Shown here: piece after piece, positions 1-8,908 of the stretch
Position numbering within the stretch: position 1 is the first letter of the stretch
Layout: every line of letters starts with the position of its first letter
Assembly: GCA_964496505.1 (NCBI GenBank)
Contig: CAZBZV010000031.1
Span: 1-46,332 of the forward strand
Source of the DNA: JAABVY01 sp964496505
GTDB lineage: Bacteria > Zixibacteria > MSB-5A5 > JAABVY01
DNA: 46,332 nucleotides
Direction of reading: 5' to 3'
Position numbers and translations under genes: made by a program
The notes under the pieces: model-generated
The model's input: the letters and a program-made list of their open reading frames with translations, nothing else
What the model was told of the DNA's origin: nothing
Databases searched by the model: none

Positions 1-459
1 CTGCGTGTGCGCATCGATCACCAGGCCATGATGAGCGCCAAAGCCAAAAGGAATGTCGATTTCGTTGGCGGAACAAGGGGCGGATTTATCTTCCCCGGTT
101 TCCAGTTAGGCGCCGATGCTATGTTTGCGGCCGCAAAGATACTGGAGCTTCTGGCCGCCACGGACCAAAAATTCGGGGATATTCGCGAGAAGTTTTCCGA
201 CTTGATTTACATCAGTGATGATGTTCCCTGCAACTGGCGCAAAAAGGGTCAGGTAATGCGCAATCTTATCAACCGGACCGCGGATGAAGACCGCCAGCTT
301 GTCGACGGGATCAGGATACTGCGGGATGGTGGATGGGTGCTGATCGCCCCGGATCGGGAAAAGGATCTTTTCCATATATATTCTGAGTCCCGAGACAAGG
401 CCCTGGCCCAGAAATATATCGAGGAATTCAGGGATAAAATCGACTCCATGCAGAAATAG
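1..459 (+). CDS. C-terminal part of mannose-1-phosphate guanylyltransferase/phosphomannomutase-type protein (5' end outside window)
   Basis: The frame is open from base 1, so the gene begins upstream; the GTG at base 7 is internal. What remains is the end of an alpha-D-phosphohexomutase fold. A GGTRGGFIFPGF segment fills the sugar-binding loop position (GGExSGG/H in single-domain mutases). It is followed by a helix (DAMFAAAKILELLA), a CNWRKKGQVMRNL segment and a closing domain of the WVLIAPDxxxxLFHIYSE type. In my recollection this combination is typical of long fusions of an NDP-sugar pyrophosphorylase to a phosphomannomutase, which make GDP-mannose-type precursors. That would fit the polysaccharide operon starting 200 bases downstream, but a separate strong promoter lies between them. 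The N-terminal half cannot be seen, so the fusion is inferred. Confidence 0.75.
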   Translation: MRVRIDHQAMMSAKAKRNVDFVGGTRGGFIFPGFQLGADAMFAAAKILELLAATDQKFGDIREKFSDLIYISDDVPCNWRKKGQVMRNLINRTADEDRQLVDGIRILRDGGWVLIAPDREKDLFHIYSESRDKALAQKYIEEFRDKIDSMQK

Positions 460-605
460 TACAGGTTCGGATATCAGCCACCAGTTACTGAATCCAAAGA
501 CATCCCTCGTAAAGAAAGGCTTTCACATATAACGGAACTTTTCCGGATCGGAATTATATCATTAATTACCAGTGCTGTATTCGCAATCTGTTGACTTTAA
601 TTAAC

Positions 606-634
606 TTGACAAAAAACAGCCGGAAGTTTATCAT
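606..634 (+). promoter_or_regulatory. Sigma-70 type promoter of the polysaccharide operon
   Basis: TTGACA at 606-611 and TATCAT at 629-634 are separated by exactly 17 bases. Transcription would start near 641, about 26 bases before the export-protein ATG. This is among the best consensus promoters in the window and sits at the head of eight co-directional polysaccharide genes. Confidence 0.65.
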
Positions 635-666
635 TGCTGATTAACAGTTGAAAAAAGTGCCGTGAC

Positions 667-2277
667 ATGAAATGTAGTATCTCCCTGAAAACCGTAATAA
701 TCGTTTTGCTTCTCGCGCTTTCAGCAGCAGCGCAGATGGATGAGGCTCAGCTTGAGGCCGAGAAGGAGGCCCGCATTCGTGAACGTGCCGAGCAGTATGC
801 CAGATCCCGTGATGTTGATGCGCAGGATCGGATTATCGATCCGCAGCAGTATATAGTCGGGCCCGGAGATGAGCTGACCATATTTTTCTATGGCGGCTAC
901 ACCCGCGAAAACCGCATTTTGATTACACCCGAGGGCTCGGCGTTGATTCCCGAATTCGGTGAGATTTATCTGGGGCAGATAACCTTGCAAGAAGCCAAGG
1001 AAAAGATCCTCAACGCATTAGGCAGGCGTTATCGTAATGTTGAGATTTCAGTCACGCTCTCGAAATTGCGGCAGCTCAAGGTCTCGGTCGACGGTGAGGT
1101 GAATTTTCCCGGAGTTTATACGGTTACCTCGATGGATCGAATAACCGAAGCGATTCAATTGGCCGGCGGGTTTACCGAGGGAGGCTCTGAACGCAATATC
1201 CGTGTGATTCGCAACGGCAGGGTAATGGATGCCGATTTATTGAGCTTTGCGCGTGCGGGAGATGAAGATGCCAACCCATACCTTCTGGAGGGAGACAAAA
1301 TCTTCGTCCCGCCTCGTAGAAAGAATATCGGACTGGTCGAAATTTACGGAGCGGTGAAACTACCCGGAGAATATGAATTCGTGCGCGGCGAAACAGCTCA
1401 TGATCTGATTATGCTGGCAGGCGGTACTACTCTTGACGCCAATCTGAACTCAGCCAGTTTGGTTAGATTCGATGAAGAAAGCGACAGCAGCGTTACCATA
1501 AATCTTCATCTGAAAGGGATTCTCGAAAATCCCTCCAGCCCGATGAACATCGAACTTATGCCGGACGACCGTGTCTTCATCCGCTCAATTCCCGATTATC
1601 ATCGCAAAGCTCAGGTTAAAATAGAGGGCGAGGTTCGATATCCGGGAGTCTATCCTATCAAAGAAGATACAACCACATTAACCGAGGTCATAGAATGGGC
1701 GGGAGGATTCACCGATGACGCCTCATTGGCGGAAGCCAGGATGTACCGTTCCGGATACGAGGCTATCCGGGACACCGAACTGGACCGTCAAATAAAACTT
1801 TCCATAGATAAGCTGTCGGATATCGAACGCGAATATCTTCTTATGAAGAGCGATCCCGATCAGGGGCGCGTATCGATCGATTTCGAGGAGCTGTTTGGCG
1901 ATGCCGATACCTCTCTTGATGTTGCGCTGAAAGACGGCGACAGGATTATGATACCGAGGAAATCATTTACAGTTCGCATTATGGGGCGTGTACTTAAGCC
2001 GGGACTCCTGACCTTCAGGGAGGGGGCGGAAGTTGATTATTATGTCAGTAAGGCCGGGGGGTTTACCAAGAGCGCCGATAAAGGCAAAATCAGGGTGATT
2101 AAAGGTGCCACCGGTTCAATTTTAAAGCCTTCTTCAAAAATCAGCATCGAGGTGGGAGACGAGATTCTCGTACCGGAGAAAAAAGATACCGACTGGTGGG
2201 AGGTTACCAAGGATGTAGGTCTCTTCCTGGCCAACCTTGCCACCGTTTATGTAGTCATTGATCAGATTATAGAATAG
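667..2277 (+). CDS. Polysaccharide export protein with four SLBB domains (Wza-like)
   Basis: Outer-membrane/periplasmic export component of a capsule or exopolysaccharide system. Residues 1-22 form a signal peptide (hydrophobic stretch ending LSAAAQ). A polysaccharide-export domain follows at about 60-130, with the diagnostic YIVGPGDELTIFF. Four SLBB units start near residues 137, 222, 314 and 430, each built as GxVxxPGxY followed by a hydrophobic helix and AGGxT. A hydrophobic segment at the C-terminus (about 512-535) may be the membrane-anchoring helix. Unlike E. coli Wza, no lipobox cysteine follows the signal peptide. The protein is longer than Wza (about 380 residues) because of the extra SLBB units. 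It is the first gene of the operon and is followed after 5 bases by the chain-length regulator, the usual pairing. Confidence 0.88.
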   Translation: MKCSISLKTVIIVLLLALSAAAQMDEAQLEAEKEARIRERAEQYARSRDVDAQDRIIDPQQYIVGPGDELTIFFYGGYTRENRILITPEGSALIPEFGEIYLGQITLQEAKEKILNALGRRYRNVEISVTLSKLRQLKVSVDGEVNFPGVYTVTSMDRITEAIQLAGGFTEGGSERNIRVIRNGRVMDADLLSFARAGDEDANPYLLEGDKIFVPPRRKNIGLVEIYGAVKLPGEYEFVRGETAHDLIMLAGGTTLDANLNSASLVRFDEESDSSVTINLHLKGILENPSSPMNIELMPDDRVFIRSIPDYHRKAQVKIEGEVRYPGVYPIKEDTTTLTEVIEWAGGFTDDASLAEARMYRSGYEAIRDTELDRQIKLSIDKLSDIEREYLLMKSDPDQGRVSIDFEELFGDADTSLDVALKDGDRIMIPRKSFTVRIMGRVLKPGLLTFREGAEVDYYVSKAGGFTKSADKGKIRVIKGATGSILKPSSKISIEVGDEILVPEKKDTDWWEVTKDVGLFLANLATVYVVIDQIIE

Positions 2278-2282
2278 AACCT

Positions 2283-3503
2283 ATGGCAGATAAGAAAAAC
2301 AGTTTCCTCATTGTATTGCGCTCGCTGGTGGAACATCGGCGGCTTATTATTTTGAATGTATTTATTGTAACGGTTGCAGCCGTTATAATAAGCCTGATAT
2401 TGCCCAAATGGTACAAGGCCACTGTGGTAGTCCTTCCTCCCGAAAAAACCGAATCTTTAAGCGAAATAGCGGTTTCCATGGGCTTACAGAGCCTCGGTTT
2501 GAGCGGCTCCGGTTTTGCTTTGCCGGTCATGGCTTCGCCCTCGGATCTTTTGGCATCTATCGCTGAAAGCCGCACGGTTGCAGAGCGCGTGGTAGACTCG
2601 CTTGACCTTATGGAAATATATGATGTCAATAAAGAACGTGATGCAATCAGGGTTGTTCAGAAACAGATGGATGTGCATGTGCGCGCCGACGGAATAATTG
2701 ATATTTCCTATGTCGATAAAGACCGGGAATTATCGGCACGTGTAGCTAATGCCTTAGCCCGGGCGCTGGATAATATAAACCGAATGACCAAGGTACAAAA
2801 GGCCTCCGAGCTGAAAAGATTTATAAAGGAAGAGCTGGAGAAAAATAAGGAGAATCTGCATAAAGCCGAGCAGGCCCTGCAGGAATTTCAGCGCACTCAC
2901 AAGGCCATCTCAATCGATGAGCAGACCGCCGCCTCTATCAATGCTGCCGCCGAACTTTACAGCCAGCTAACACTGGACAAAATCAATCTCAAGGTCATGG
3001 AAAAGTCACATTCTCCGGATCATCCCGATGTTATCAATTTACGCTACAAAGTCTCCGAAATCGAAAAAAGGCTCAGGGAGCTCCAGGGGGGCAGCGCCGT
3101 TCCCCAAGATACCTCGGCGGCTTTTCTCGCCATTCCATTTTCTGAATTGCCGGAAATATCTCTGAGGTATATGCAGCTTGTGCGCAATCTTAAGCGCGAG
3201 GAAGCCCTGCACGAGGTATTAACCACTCAGCTCGAGCAGGCCAAGATTATGGAGGCCAAGGATACGCCCACAATCTCGATCCTGGACTGGGCGGTCCCTC
3301 CACGCTTCAAATTCAAGCCAAAGCGGGCTTATATTGTTATTACAGCAATGATACTGAGTTTTGTTTTTTCCATGGTTTATGCCGTGGCTTACGACAGGTG
3401 GCGCGACTATAAAGTATCCAATCCCGAAAGTTATAATGATATCTCGGTTATATTGAATACCCTCAAGAAGGATTTATTTGGGTTTAAGAAACGCAAATCT
3501 TAA
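2283..3503 (+). CDS. Polysaccharide chain-length determinant (Wzz/PCP family, no kinase domain)
   Basis: Inner-membrane polysaccharide co-polymerase that would set glycan chain length or couple synthesis to export. TM1 lies at about residues 20-40. The WYKATVVVLPPEK stretch just after it is typical of Wzz proteins. A long periplasmic coiled-coil follows (about 170-260, with a KSHSPDHPDV segment). The proline-rich AVPPRFKFKPKRAY lies immediately before TM2 (about 349-370). The cytoplasmic tail is short (about 35 residues) and carries no Walker motifs or tyrosine cluster, so this is a PCP without the fused BY-kinase. It starts 5 bases after the export gene. Confidence 0.88.
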   Translation: MADKKNSFLIVLRSLVEHRRLIILNVFIVTVAAVIISLILPKWYKATVVVLPPEKTESLSEIAVSMGLQSLGLSGSGFALPVMASPSDLLASIAESRTVAERVVDSLDLMEIYDVNKERDAIRVVQKQMDVHVRADGIIDISYVDKDRELSARVANALARALDNINRMTKVQKASELKRFIKEELEKNKENLHKAEQALQEFQRTHKAISIDEQTAASINAAAELYSQLTLDKINLKVMEKSHSPDHPDVINLRYKVSEIEKRLRELQGGSAVPQDTSAAFLAIPFSELPEISLRYMQLVRNLKREEALHEVLTTQLEQAKIMEAKDTPTISILDWAVPPRFKFKPKRAYIVITAMILSFVFSMVYAVAYDRWRDYKVSNPESYNDISVILNTLKKDLFGFKKRKS

Positions 3504-3535
3504 AAGCTAATATTGAAACAGTTTCAAGGAGGAAT

Positions 3536-4636
3536 ATGCAGGTCCCTCTATTAGATTTAACTCGTCAATATAAGAAGATTAAAGTAGAAATAGATCAGGC
3601 CGTTTATAAGGTTCTCGAGCATACCAAATTTATTATGGGACACGAGGTTGTGGAATTCGAGGATCAGGCGGCGGAGTACTGCGGCAGTAAGTACGCCCTT
3701 GGTGTGGCCTCCGGCACGGATGCTCTTCTTATCGCGTTGCGGGCCTGTGGAGTAAGGGCCGGGGATGAGGTGATTACCTCAACCTTCTCTTTCTTCGCCT
3801 CGGCCGGAGTGATCTCGCGCCTGGGAGCAACTCCAGTCTTTGTCGATATTGATCCCGAGACCTACAATCTGCGTCCCGAAGAGGTAAAAAAAGCGGTTAC
3901 CGGCAAAACTCGTGTGATAATGCCGGTGCATATATTCGGACAGTGCGCGGATATGGATTCGATTCTGCAGATAGCGGGTGAGAACGATATCATGGTGGTT
4001 GAGGACGCTGCCCAGGCCATCGGCGCAAAATATAGGGGCAAGACAGCCGGTACTATGGGTGAGTTTGGATGCTTCTCCTTTTTCCCATCAAAAAATCTTG
4101 GAGCTGCCGGGGATGCGGGCATGATTATCTCCGATTTCATGGACAAACAGACTTTCATGAAAAGCCTGCGGGATCACGGCGCTCATCCCAAATACTATCA
4201 CTCCTATATCGGTTATAACTCTCGTCTGGATACATTGCAGGCCGCCATACTCTCGGTCAAGCTGCGATACCTCGATCAATGGACCGAAGCCCGCAGAAAA
4301 AATGCGGCCTTTTATAATGAGGCTTTAAAGGATGTTCCGGTTAAAACTCCCGTAGAGCTCGAGCACAATTATCATATCTATAATCAATATACGATTGCCA
4401 CTGAAAAAAGGGATGAGCTGGTGGAGCATCTTCGCAGGCATGAAATCGGATGCGCAATATATTATCCGCTGCCTTTGCATGCTCAGGAATGCTATAAATA
4501 TCTGGGCTATAAGGATGAGGACTACGAGAACGCGCCCAAAGCTTCGCTGGAAGTGCTTTCCATACCGATATATCCCGATCTCACCGACGATGAAAGGAAT
4601 TACGTGGCAGAGGTTATCTCCGCGTTTTTCAAATAA
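3536..4636 (+). CDS. DegT/DnrJ/EryC1/StrS-family PLP sugar aminotransferase (WbpE-like)
   Basis: Transfers an amino group from glutamate to a nucleotide-linked keto-sugar. The N-terminus PLLDLTRQYKKIKVEI and FIMGHEVVEFE are characteristic of the WbpE/FdtB branch that aminates C3 keto-sugars. SGTDAL (residues 60-65) binds the cofactor phosphate, VEDAAQA (Asp157, Gln160) contacts the PLP ring, and Lys186 in FFPSKNLG is the expected Schiff-base lysine. Length (366) is normal for the family. A good ribosome-binding site, AAGGAGG, precedes the ATG. Substrate assignment is inference. No matching dehydrogenase for a 3-keto-glucuronate route is visible here. Confidence 0.85.
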   Translation: MQVPLLDLTRQYKKIKVEIDQAVYKVLEHTKFIMGHEVVEFEDQAAEYCGSKYALGVASGTDALLIALRACGVRAGDEVITSTFSFFASAGVISRLGATPVFVDIDPETYNLRPEEVKKAVTGKTRVIMPVHIFGQCADMDSILQIAGENDIMVVEDAAQAIGAKYRGKTAGTMGEFGCFSFFPSKNLGAAGDAGMIISDFMDKQTFMKSLRDHGAHPKYYHSYIGYNSRLDTLQAAILSVKLRYLDQWTEARRKNAAFYNEALKDVPVKTPVELEHNYHIYNQYTIATEKRDELVEHLRRHEIGCAIYYPLPLHAQECYKYLGYKDEDYENAPKASLEVLSIPIYPDLTDDERNYVAEVISAFFK

Positions 4637-4663
4637 AAGCAATCTATCCGAAAGCAATCTGCC

Positions 4664-5968
4664 TTGTTTTTTAAAGATAGCGCTCATACTTTTATTGTCC
4701 GCGTTTTTGGCTACCTGCTCGCCTTCAGCGTTCAGGTCATGATTGCCCGCTTTCTCGGACCGGGCGCCAAGGGTGAACTCCAGATTGCAATGTTCCTCTT
4801 TTCTATTGTCGGAATGCTGATCGGTCTCGGATTCGAACGCGCCATTATATTCTATCTGGGCAGGGGACGCTATGACCTGAAGCGAATCTGGCATAATGCC
4901 TGCGCTTTTCTTCTGGTATCCACCGTATTTGCAGTAATTGTCCTGCTTCCGCTTACGTACCTGGCTATGCCGTTATTCGGCGAGATTAGCTTCGGGCTTC
5001 TGGCGCTTGTTTTTCTTATGGCTCCCCTGAATCGTTTTATGTCCTTTCAGCTCGGTATCTTCAACGGGCGCGGTGAAATTCGCAAAGGCAATGTCTTCAC
5101 GCTTCAGAACAGCCTGATTTATGCCGTTCTGGTTGCAGTGTTCCTGATCTGGGTTTTACCCAGAAGCAGCAGCGTTCTGCTGGCATACTCATGTTCATTT
5201 TTTATAACGATTGTGACAGTTTTGATATACTGGAGGAAGAATCTCGAGGATTTGAGCCTGGGACTGTCTTTTGAGCGAGTAGTGCAGAAGCATATGCTTT
5301 CCTTCGGAACCAGGGGACAGATTGGAAATATCACCAATGTTATCGCCACGCGTCTGGATCTCCTGATCATGAACTACTATCTGGGCAAGGCCTCGGCCGG
5401 AGTTTATTCAGTAGCCATTAATTTCTCCGAGCTTATCATGTTTTTGCCGCTGATACTTTCTTATGTGATCTTTCCCCATGCCTCTCGCCGCACTCAGGAG
5501 CAGGGCTGGCATCTGATTCAGCAGACCGCTCGGATTTCATTTTTGATGTCATTGTGTTTGGCCCTTGTAATCGCGGTCCTGGCTCCCATAGCGATCCCGA
5601 TATTGTTTTCCGAGACCTTTATCGGCGCATTACAGCCGCTCTGGATTTTGTTATGCGGGATGATATTCCTGGCGGTCTTCAGGATACTTGCCTCCGGAAT
5701 ATCGGGGCTCGGACATCCGTTAATCTATTCCATCTGCACGATTTCAGCCGTGATCGTGTCTCTGGTTCTGAATCTGATTCTTGTGCCCAAATATCAGGAA
5801 ATCGGCGCAGCAGTTTCCAATGCAGTCGCTTATTTTGTCGCCTTTGTGATTCTGATTGCGTTTATTAAATTTAAATTCCGCCAGAAGTTGCATTCCTTTT
5901 TTGTTATACAGGGTTCGGATATAAATGATATATTCTCCAATATCGGATCATTTTTGAAGAGGCGGTGA
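4664..5968 (+). CDS. Polysaccharide flippase, MOP superfamily (Wzx/oligosaccharide transporter type)
   Basis: An integral membrane protein with about 12 hydrophobic helices. It carries the VQVMIARFLGPGAKGE signature near residues 24-39, typical of Wzx-type lipid-linked oligosaccharide flippases that move undecaprenyl-linked units across the inner membrane. The start is unusual. The first in-frame ATG (4739) would cut through TM1, so the TTG at 4664 is the best choice; no convincing ribosome-binding site precedes it. The upstream frame is closed by the aminotransferase stop at 4634-4636, leaving only 27 bases between genes. Its stop overlaps the region before the glycosyltransferase start, so the two are translationally close. 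Confidence 0.85.
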   Translation: MFFKDSAHTFIVRVFGYLLAFSVQVMIARFLGPGAKGELQIAMFLFSIVGMLIGLGFERAIIFYLGRGRYDLKRIWHNACAFLLVSTVFAVIVLLPLTYLAMPLFGEISFGLLALVFLMAPLNRFMSFQLGIFNGRGEIRKGNVFTLQNSLIYAVLVAVFLIWVLPRSSSVLLAYSCSFFITIVTVLIYWRKNLEDLSLGLSFERVVQKHMLSFGTRGQIGNITNVIATRLDLLIMNYYLGKASAGVYSVAINFSELIMFLPLILSYVIFPHASRRTQEQGWHLIQQTARISFLMSLCLALVIAVLAPIAIPILFSETFIGALQPLWILLCGMIFLAVFRILASGISGLGHPLIYSICTISAVIVSLVLNLILVPKYQEIGAAVSNAVAYFVAFVILIAFIKFKFRQKLHSFFVIQGSDINDIFSNIGSFLKRR

Positions 5969-5973
5969 GATTA

Positions 5974-7029
5974 ATGAAAGTTGCATTGCTTGCCTGGGGA
6001 GAGAGCTGGCATACATACAGGTGGTACAAGTCACTTCGGGAAAAATGCGATATTAAAGTCTTCACGTTCAGGGAAGGTACAGAGCTGTACGGAAATGGTC
6101 AGGTTGTTATAAAATCGGTTCTTCCTCAGAAATTGAGGTATTTTTCTGGCGCTGGCAAAATGAAACGCTTGATTCAGGACTTCAATCCGGACGTCCTTCA
6201 TGCTCATTATGTTACCGGCTATGGATATGTCGGCTCGAAGCTCAAAATTCATCCTTTTGTGATTTCTGTCTGGGGATCCGATATCTTCGATTTTCCGCAT
6301 AAGAGCAGATATGCAAGCACATTTACGCGTAAAGTGCTGAACAGCGCTGACGCGATCTGCGCCACTAGCCAGAAACTGAAAGACGGTACAGTGGCGCTTT
6401 ATCCGGAATTTGAATCCAAAATAAATGTTATCCCATTCGGCGTTGATATGAAACTCTTTCAACCCTCAAAATCGGAGAAGACAGAAGACCAGATTACAAT
6501 TGGAACCGCCAAATTACTGGAAGAGATTTATCAGATCGATTTGTTAATGAAGATATTCGATACAATAGCAGAGGACCACCCGAATCTGAGGTTGAGAATC
6601 GCGGGAGAAGGGCCTGAAAAAAATAAGCTTTTGGAGCTGAAGGCAAGCTTGAGAAATGGGGATCGCATCCATTTTCTGGGACAGGTCGAAAATGATAAAC
6701 TGCCCGATTTTTTGAATCAACTCGATATTTTCGCTATGCCCTCCAGATTCGAGAGCTTCGGGGTTTCTGCCCTGGAAGCCTCCGCATGCGGATTACCGGT
6801 CGTTGCTTTCAAAGTAGGCGGCCTTCCGGAGATTCTGGATGACGGCGTGAGCGCATTGCTTGCCGCTGAAGGAGATAATCTTGCCTTTGAAATCTTTCTC
6901 CGATCCCTGGTTGAGGACAGGGAATTGCGTCTAAATATGGGCTCTGCTGGGAGGGAAATTGTTGCAGAAAAATATGATATTGTAAAGACCACTCAAATGC
7001 AGCTTGATTTGTACAAATCTCTTTTGTGA
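5974..7029 (+). CDS. Glycosyltransferase, GT4 family (GT-B fold)
   Basis: A retaining glycosyltransferase expected to add one sugar to the lipid-linked glycan at the cytoplasmic membrane face. The N-terminal Rossmann half contains NPDVLHAHYVTGYG and SVWGSDI. The C-terminal half has NVIPFGVD, a GEGPEKNKL loop, and the E-x7-E nucleotide-sugar motif in ESFGVSALEA (about residue 260), followed by ACGLPVVAFKVGG. I prefer ATG 5974, since the family starts MKVALL. A GTG at 5965 is in frame and overlaps the flippase stop. GGTGAG at 5964-5969 and AGAGG just before could serve either start. Donor and acceptor sugars cannot be told from sequence. Confidence 0.88.
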   Translation: MKVALLAWGESWHTYRWYKSLREKCDIKVFTFREGTELYGNGQVVIKSVLPQKLRYFSGAGKMKRLIQDFNPDVLHAHYVTGYGYVGSKLKIHPFVISVWGSDIFDFPHKSRYASTFTRKVLNSADAICATSQKLKDGTVALYPEFESKINVIPFGVDMKLFQPSKSEKTEDQITIGTAKLLEEIYQIDLLMKIFDTIAEDHPNLRLRIAGEGPEKNKLLELKASLRNGDRIHFLGQVENDKLPDFLNQLDIFAMPSRFESFGVSALEASACGLPVVAFKVGGLPEILDDGVSALLAAEGDNLAFEIFLRSLVEDRELRLNMGSAGREIVAEKYDIVKTTQMQLDLYKSLL

Positions 7030-7115
7030 AAAGCCTATTTTGAATTCCACAAATCTATTGTTATTAGCGGCTTTATTTTATAAATTCAATATTTCTATCA
7101 AAACGGAAGGTTGAA

Positions 7116-8279
7116 ATGAAAATAGATTCTGTACCATTCTTTAGAATGAAATTTACCCAGGCCGAGATTGATGCGGTCACGAATACGATAAAAAGCGGAT
7201 GGCTTACCACAGGCAATATCTCCCATAAATTGGAAGACAGGTTCTGCCGCTATGTCGATGCGGACTACGGTGCCGCTGTGGGATCATGCACCGCCGGATT
7301 GCATCTGGCGCTGAAAGTGCTGGGACTTTCCAAGGGGGATGAGGTAATCACCACGCCCTTTACATTCGTGGCCTCAACCGAAGCAATTCTGCATTGCGGC
7401 GCCAGGCCGGTCTTTGCCGATATCGATCCGGTTACCTTAAATATTGACCCAAAAGATATAGAAAGAAAGATAACTAAAAGAACAAAAGCAATCGTACCGG
7501 TGCATATTGCCGGACTGCCCTGCCGTATGGATAAAATCATGGGGCTTGCCAAAAAGCATAAGCTTTCTATCGTAAACGATTCCGCCCATGCTATCGGCGC
7601 CGAATTTAAGGGCAAAAAGATCGGAGCCTACGGCGATCTTTCCAGCTTCTCGTTCTATGCCACCAAAAATCTGACTACGGCTGAAGGCGGTATTGTAACA
7701 ACCAATAATAAAAATCTGGCTGAAGAAATCCGCGTGCTGTCCCTGCACGGTATGGATAAAAAGGCCTGGAAACGCTATTTGGAACATGGAAGCTGGTATT
7801 ATGAGGTGGTTTCGCTGGGCTACAAGTACAATCTGGCTGATATGAATGCGGCCCTGGGGCTGGCCATGATGGATCGTCTCGATACCCTTCAGAAAAAGCG
7901 CGAAAGAGCCGCCAGTTGGTATGATGAGATGCTGGGCAAATTCGAAGAAATCGAACTACCCGCCAGGGACAAAGATTCCAGACATGCCTGGCATCTGTAC
8001 ATCATCAAGCTCAACCTCGATAAGCTCAAAATCGACCGTGATAAGTTTATAAGGGAATTGACCGAAAACGGCGTCGGCACCAGCGTACATTTCATACCGC
8101 TTTTCCTTCAGCCTTTTTATAAAGGCAAATTCGGATTGTCTCAAAGAAAATTCCCGGGTGCTATGAGCGCCTTTGAGCGTGTGATCTCGCTGCCGTTTTA
8201 TCCTGATCTGCGCAAAGCCGAAGTAAAATATGTTGCTGATACAATAGGCAAAATCATCTCAAAAAATCGCAAGCTATGA
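7116..8279 (+). CDS. DegT/DnrJ/EryC1/StrS-family PLP aminotransferase (PglE/ArnB-like)
   Basis: The second sugar aminotransferase of the operon, from a different branch than the one at 3536. It has FTQAEIDAVTNTIKSGWLTTG at the N-terminus, typical of enzymes aminating C4 keto-sugars (PglE, PseC, ArnB). PLP features are GSCTAGLHLAL, NDSAHAIGA (Asp155) and the Schiff-base lysine Lys184 in FYATKNLTT. With the PglF-like 4,6-dehydratase at 8909 it would make a UDP-4-amino-4,6-dideoxy sugar from UDP-GlcNAc. A GGAAGG ribosome-binding site precedes the ATG. Its TGA overlaps the next gene's ATG (ATGA), indicating coupled translation with the phosphoglycosyltransferase. Confidence 0.87.
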   Translation: MKIDSVPFFRMKFTQAEIDAVTNTIKSGWLTTGNISHKLEDRFCRYVDADYGAAVGSCTAGLHLALKVLGLSKGDEVITTPFTFVASTEAILHCGARPVFADIDPVTLNIDPKDIERKITKRTKAIVPVHIAGLPCRMDKIMGLAKKHKLSIVNDSAHAIGAEFKGKKIGAYGDLSSFSFYATKNLTTAEGGIVTTNNKNLAEEIRVLSLHGMDKKAWKRYLEHGSWYYEVVSLGYKYNLADMNAALGLAMMDRLDTLQKKRERAASWYDEMLGKFEEIELPARDKDSRHAWHLYIIKLNLDKLKIDRDKFIRELTENGVGTSVHFIPLFLQPFYKGKFGLSQRKFPGAMSAFERVISLPFYPDLRKAEVKYVADTIGKIISKNRKL

Positions 8280-8866
8280 AAAGGATAGTAGATTTTATCC
8301 TGGCCCTGATCCTTCTGATTCTAAGCCTTCCGCTATGGATCATCGTTATTCCCCTGATTCTAATTTTTTCGCCAGGATCGCCGTTTTTTGCTCACGAACG
8401 AGTGGGCTTGAACGGCAAACGCATGAAAATCATAAAGTTTCGCTCCATGCGTCGATCCCGGGCGGAGGAACCGTGTATAACCGTTGAGGGGGATCGAAGG
8501 GTAACGCGGATCGGAAAAATATTGAGAAAGACGAAAATTGACGAAATACCGCAGCTTGTGAATATACTCAAGGGTGACATGTCGTTCGTTGGACCGCGTC
8601 CGGAAGTACCCGAATATGTTTCGAACTATGATGACACACAAAAGGAGATCCTGAATTACAGGCCGGGACTGGTCGATCCGGCAACGCTTAAATATAGAAA
8701 TGAGGAATCAATTCTGGCTGAATTCGAGAACCCGAGAGAGACATACGCAACCAGGATACTTCCCGACAAGATACGAATATCTATAGATTATCAGCATAAC
8801 CGTAACCTGTGCACCGACTTCAAGGTAATAATCAGAACTTTTGGGGCGCTTTTTCAAAAGCGATAA
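8276..8866 (+). CDS. Initiating phosphoglycosyltransferase, PglC-like monotopic type
   Basis: Transfers a sugar-1-phosphate from a UDP-sugar onto undecaprenyl phosphate, the first membrane step of glycan assembly. At 196 residues it is the minimal catalytic form: one re-entrant hydrophobic segment (about 5-31) and the cytosolic domain, without the four-helix N-terminus of WcaJ-type enzymes. Diagnostic pieces are FAHERVGLNGKRMKIIKFRSM, the catalytic Asp-Glu dyad (Asp89-Glu90 in KIDEIPQ), and GDMSFVGPRPE. The start overlaps the preceding aminotransferase by four bases. The PglE-like, PglC-like, PglF-like gene order suggests the primed sugar is a 4-amino derivative of GlcNAc; this is inference. 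Confidence 0.9.
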   Translation: MKRIVDFILALILLILSLPLWIIVIPLILIFSPGSPFFAHERVGLNGKRMKIIKFRSMRRSRAEEPCITVEGDRRVTRIGKILRKTKIDEIPQLVNILKGDMSFVGPRPEVPEYVSNYDDTQKEILNYRPGLVDPATLKYRNEESILAEFENPRETYATRILPDKIRISIDYQHNRNLCTDFKVIIRTFGALFQKR

Positions 8867-8908
8867 AATCACTTGCCATTTTAGAGAAAAACTTGTTTCC
8901 TTAACCCT

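Noticed and set aside
4325..4894. Minus-strand open frame of 189 codons over the aminotransferase/flippase junction
   Set aside because: It is the antisense of two well-supported genes, with no domain and no ribosome-binding site.
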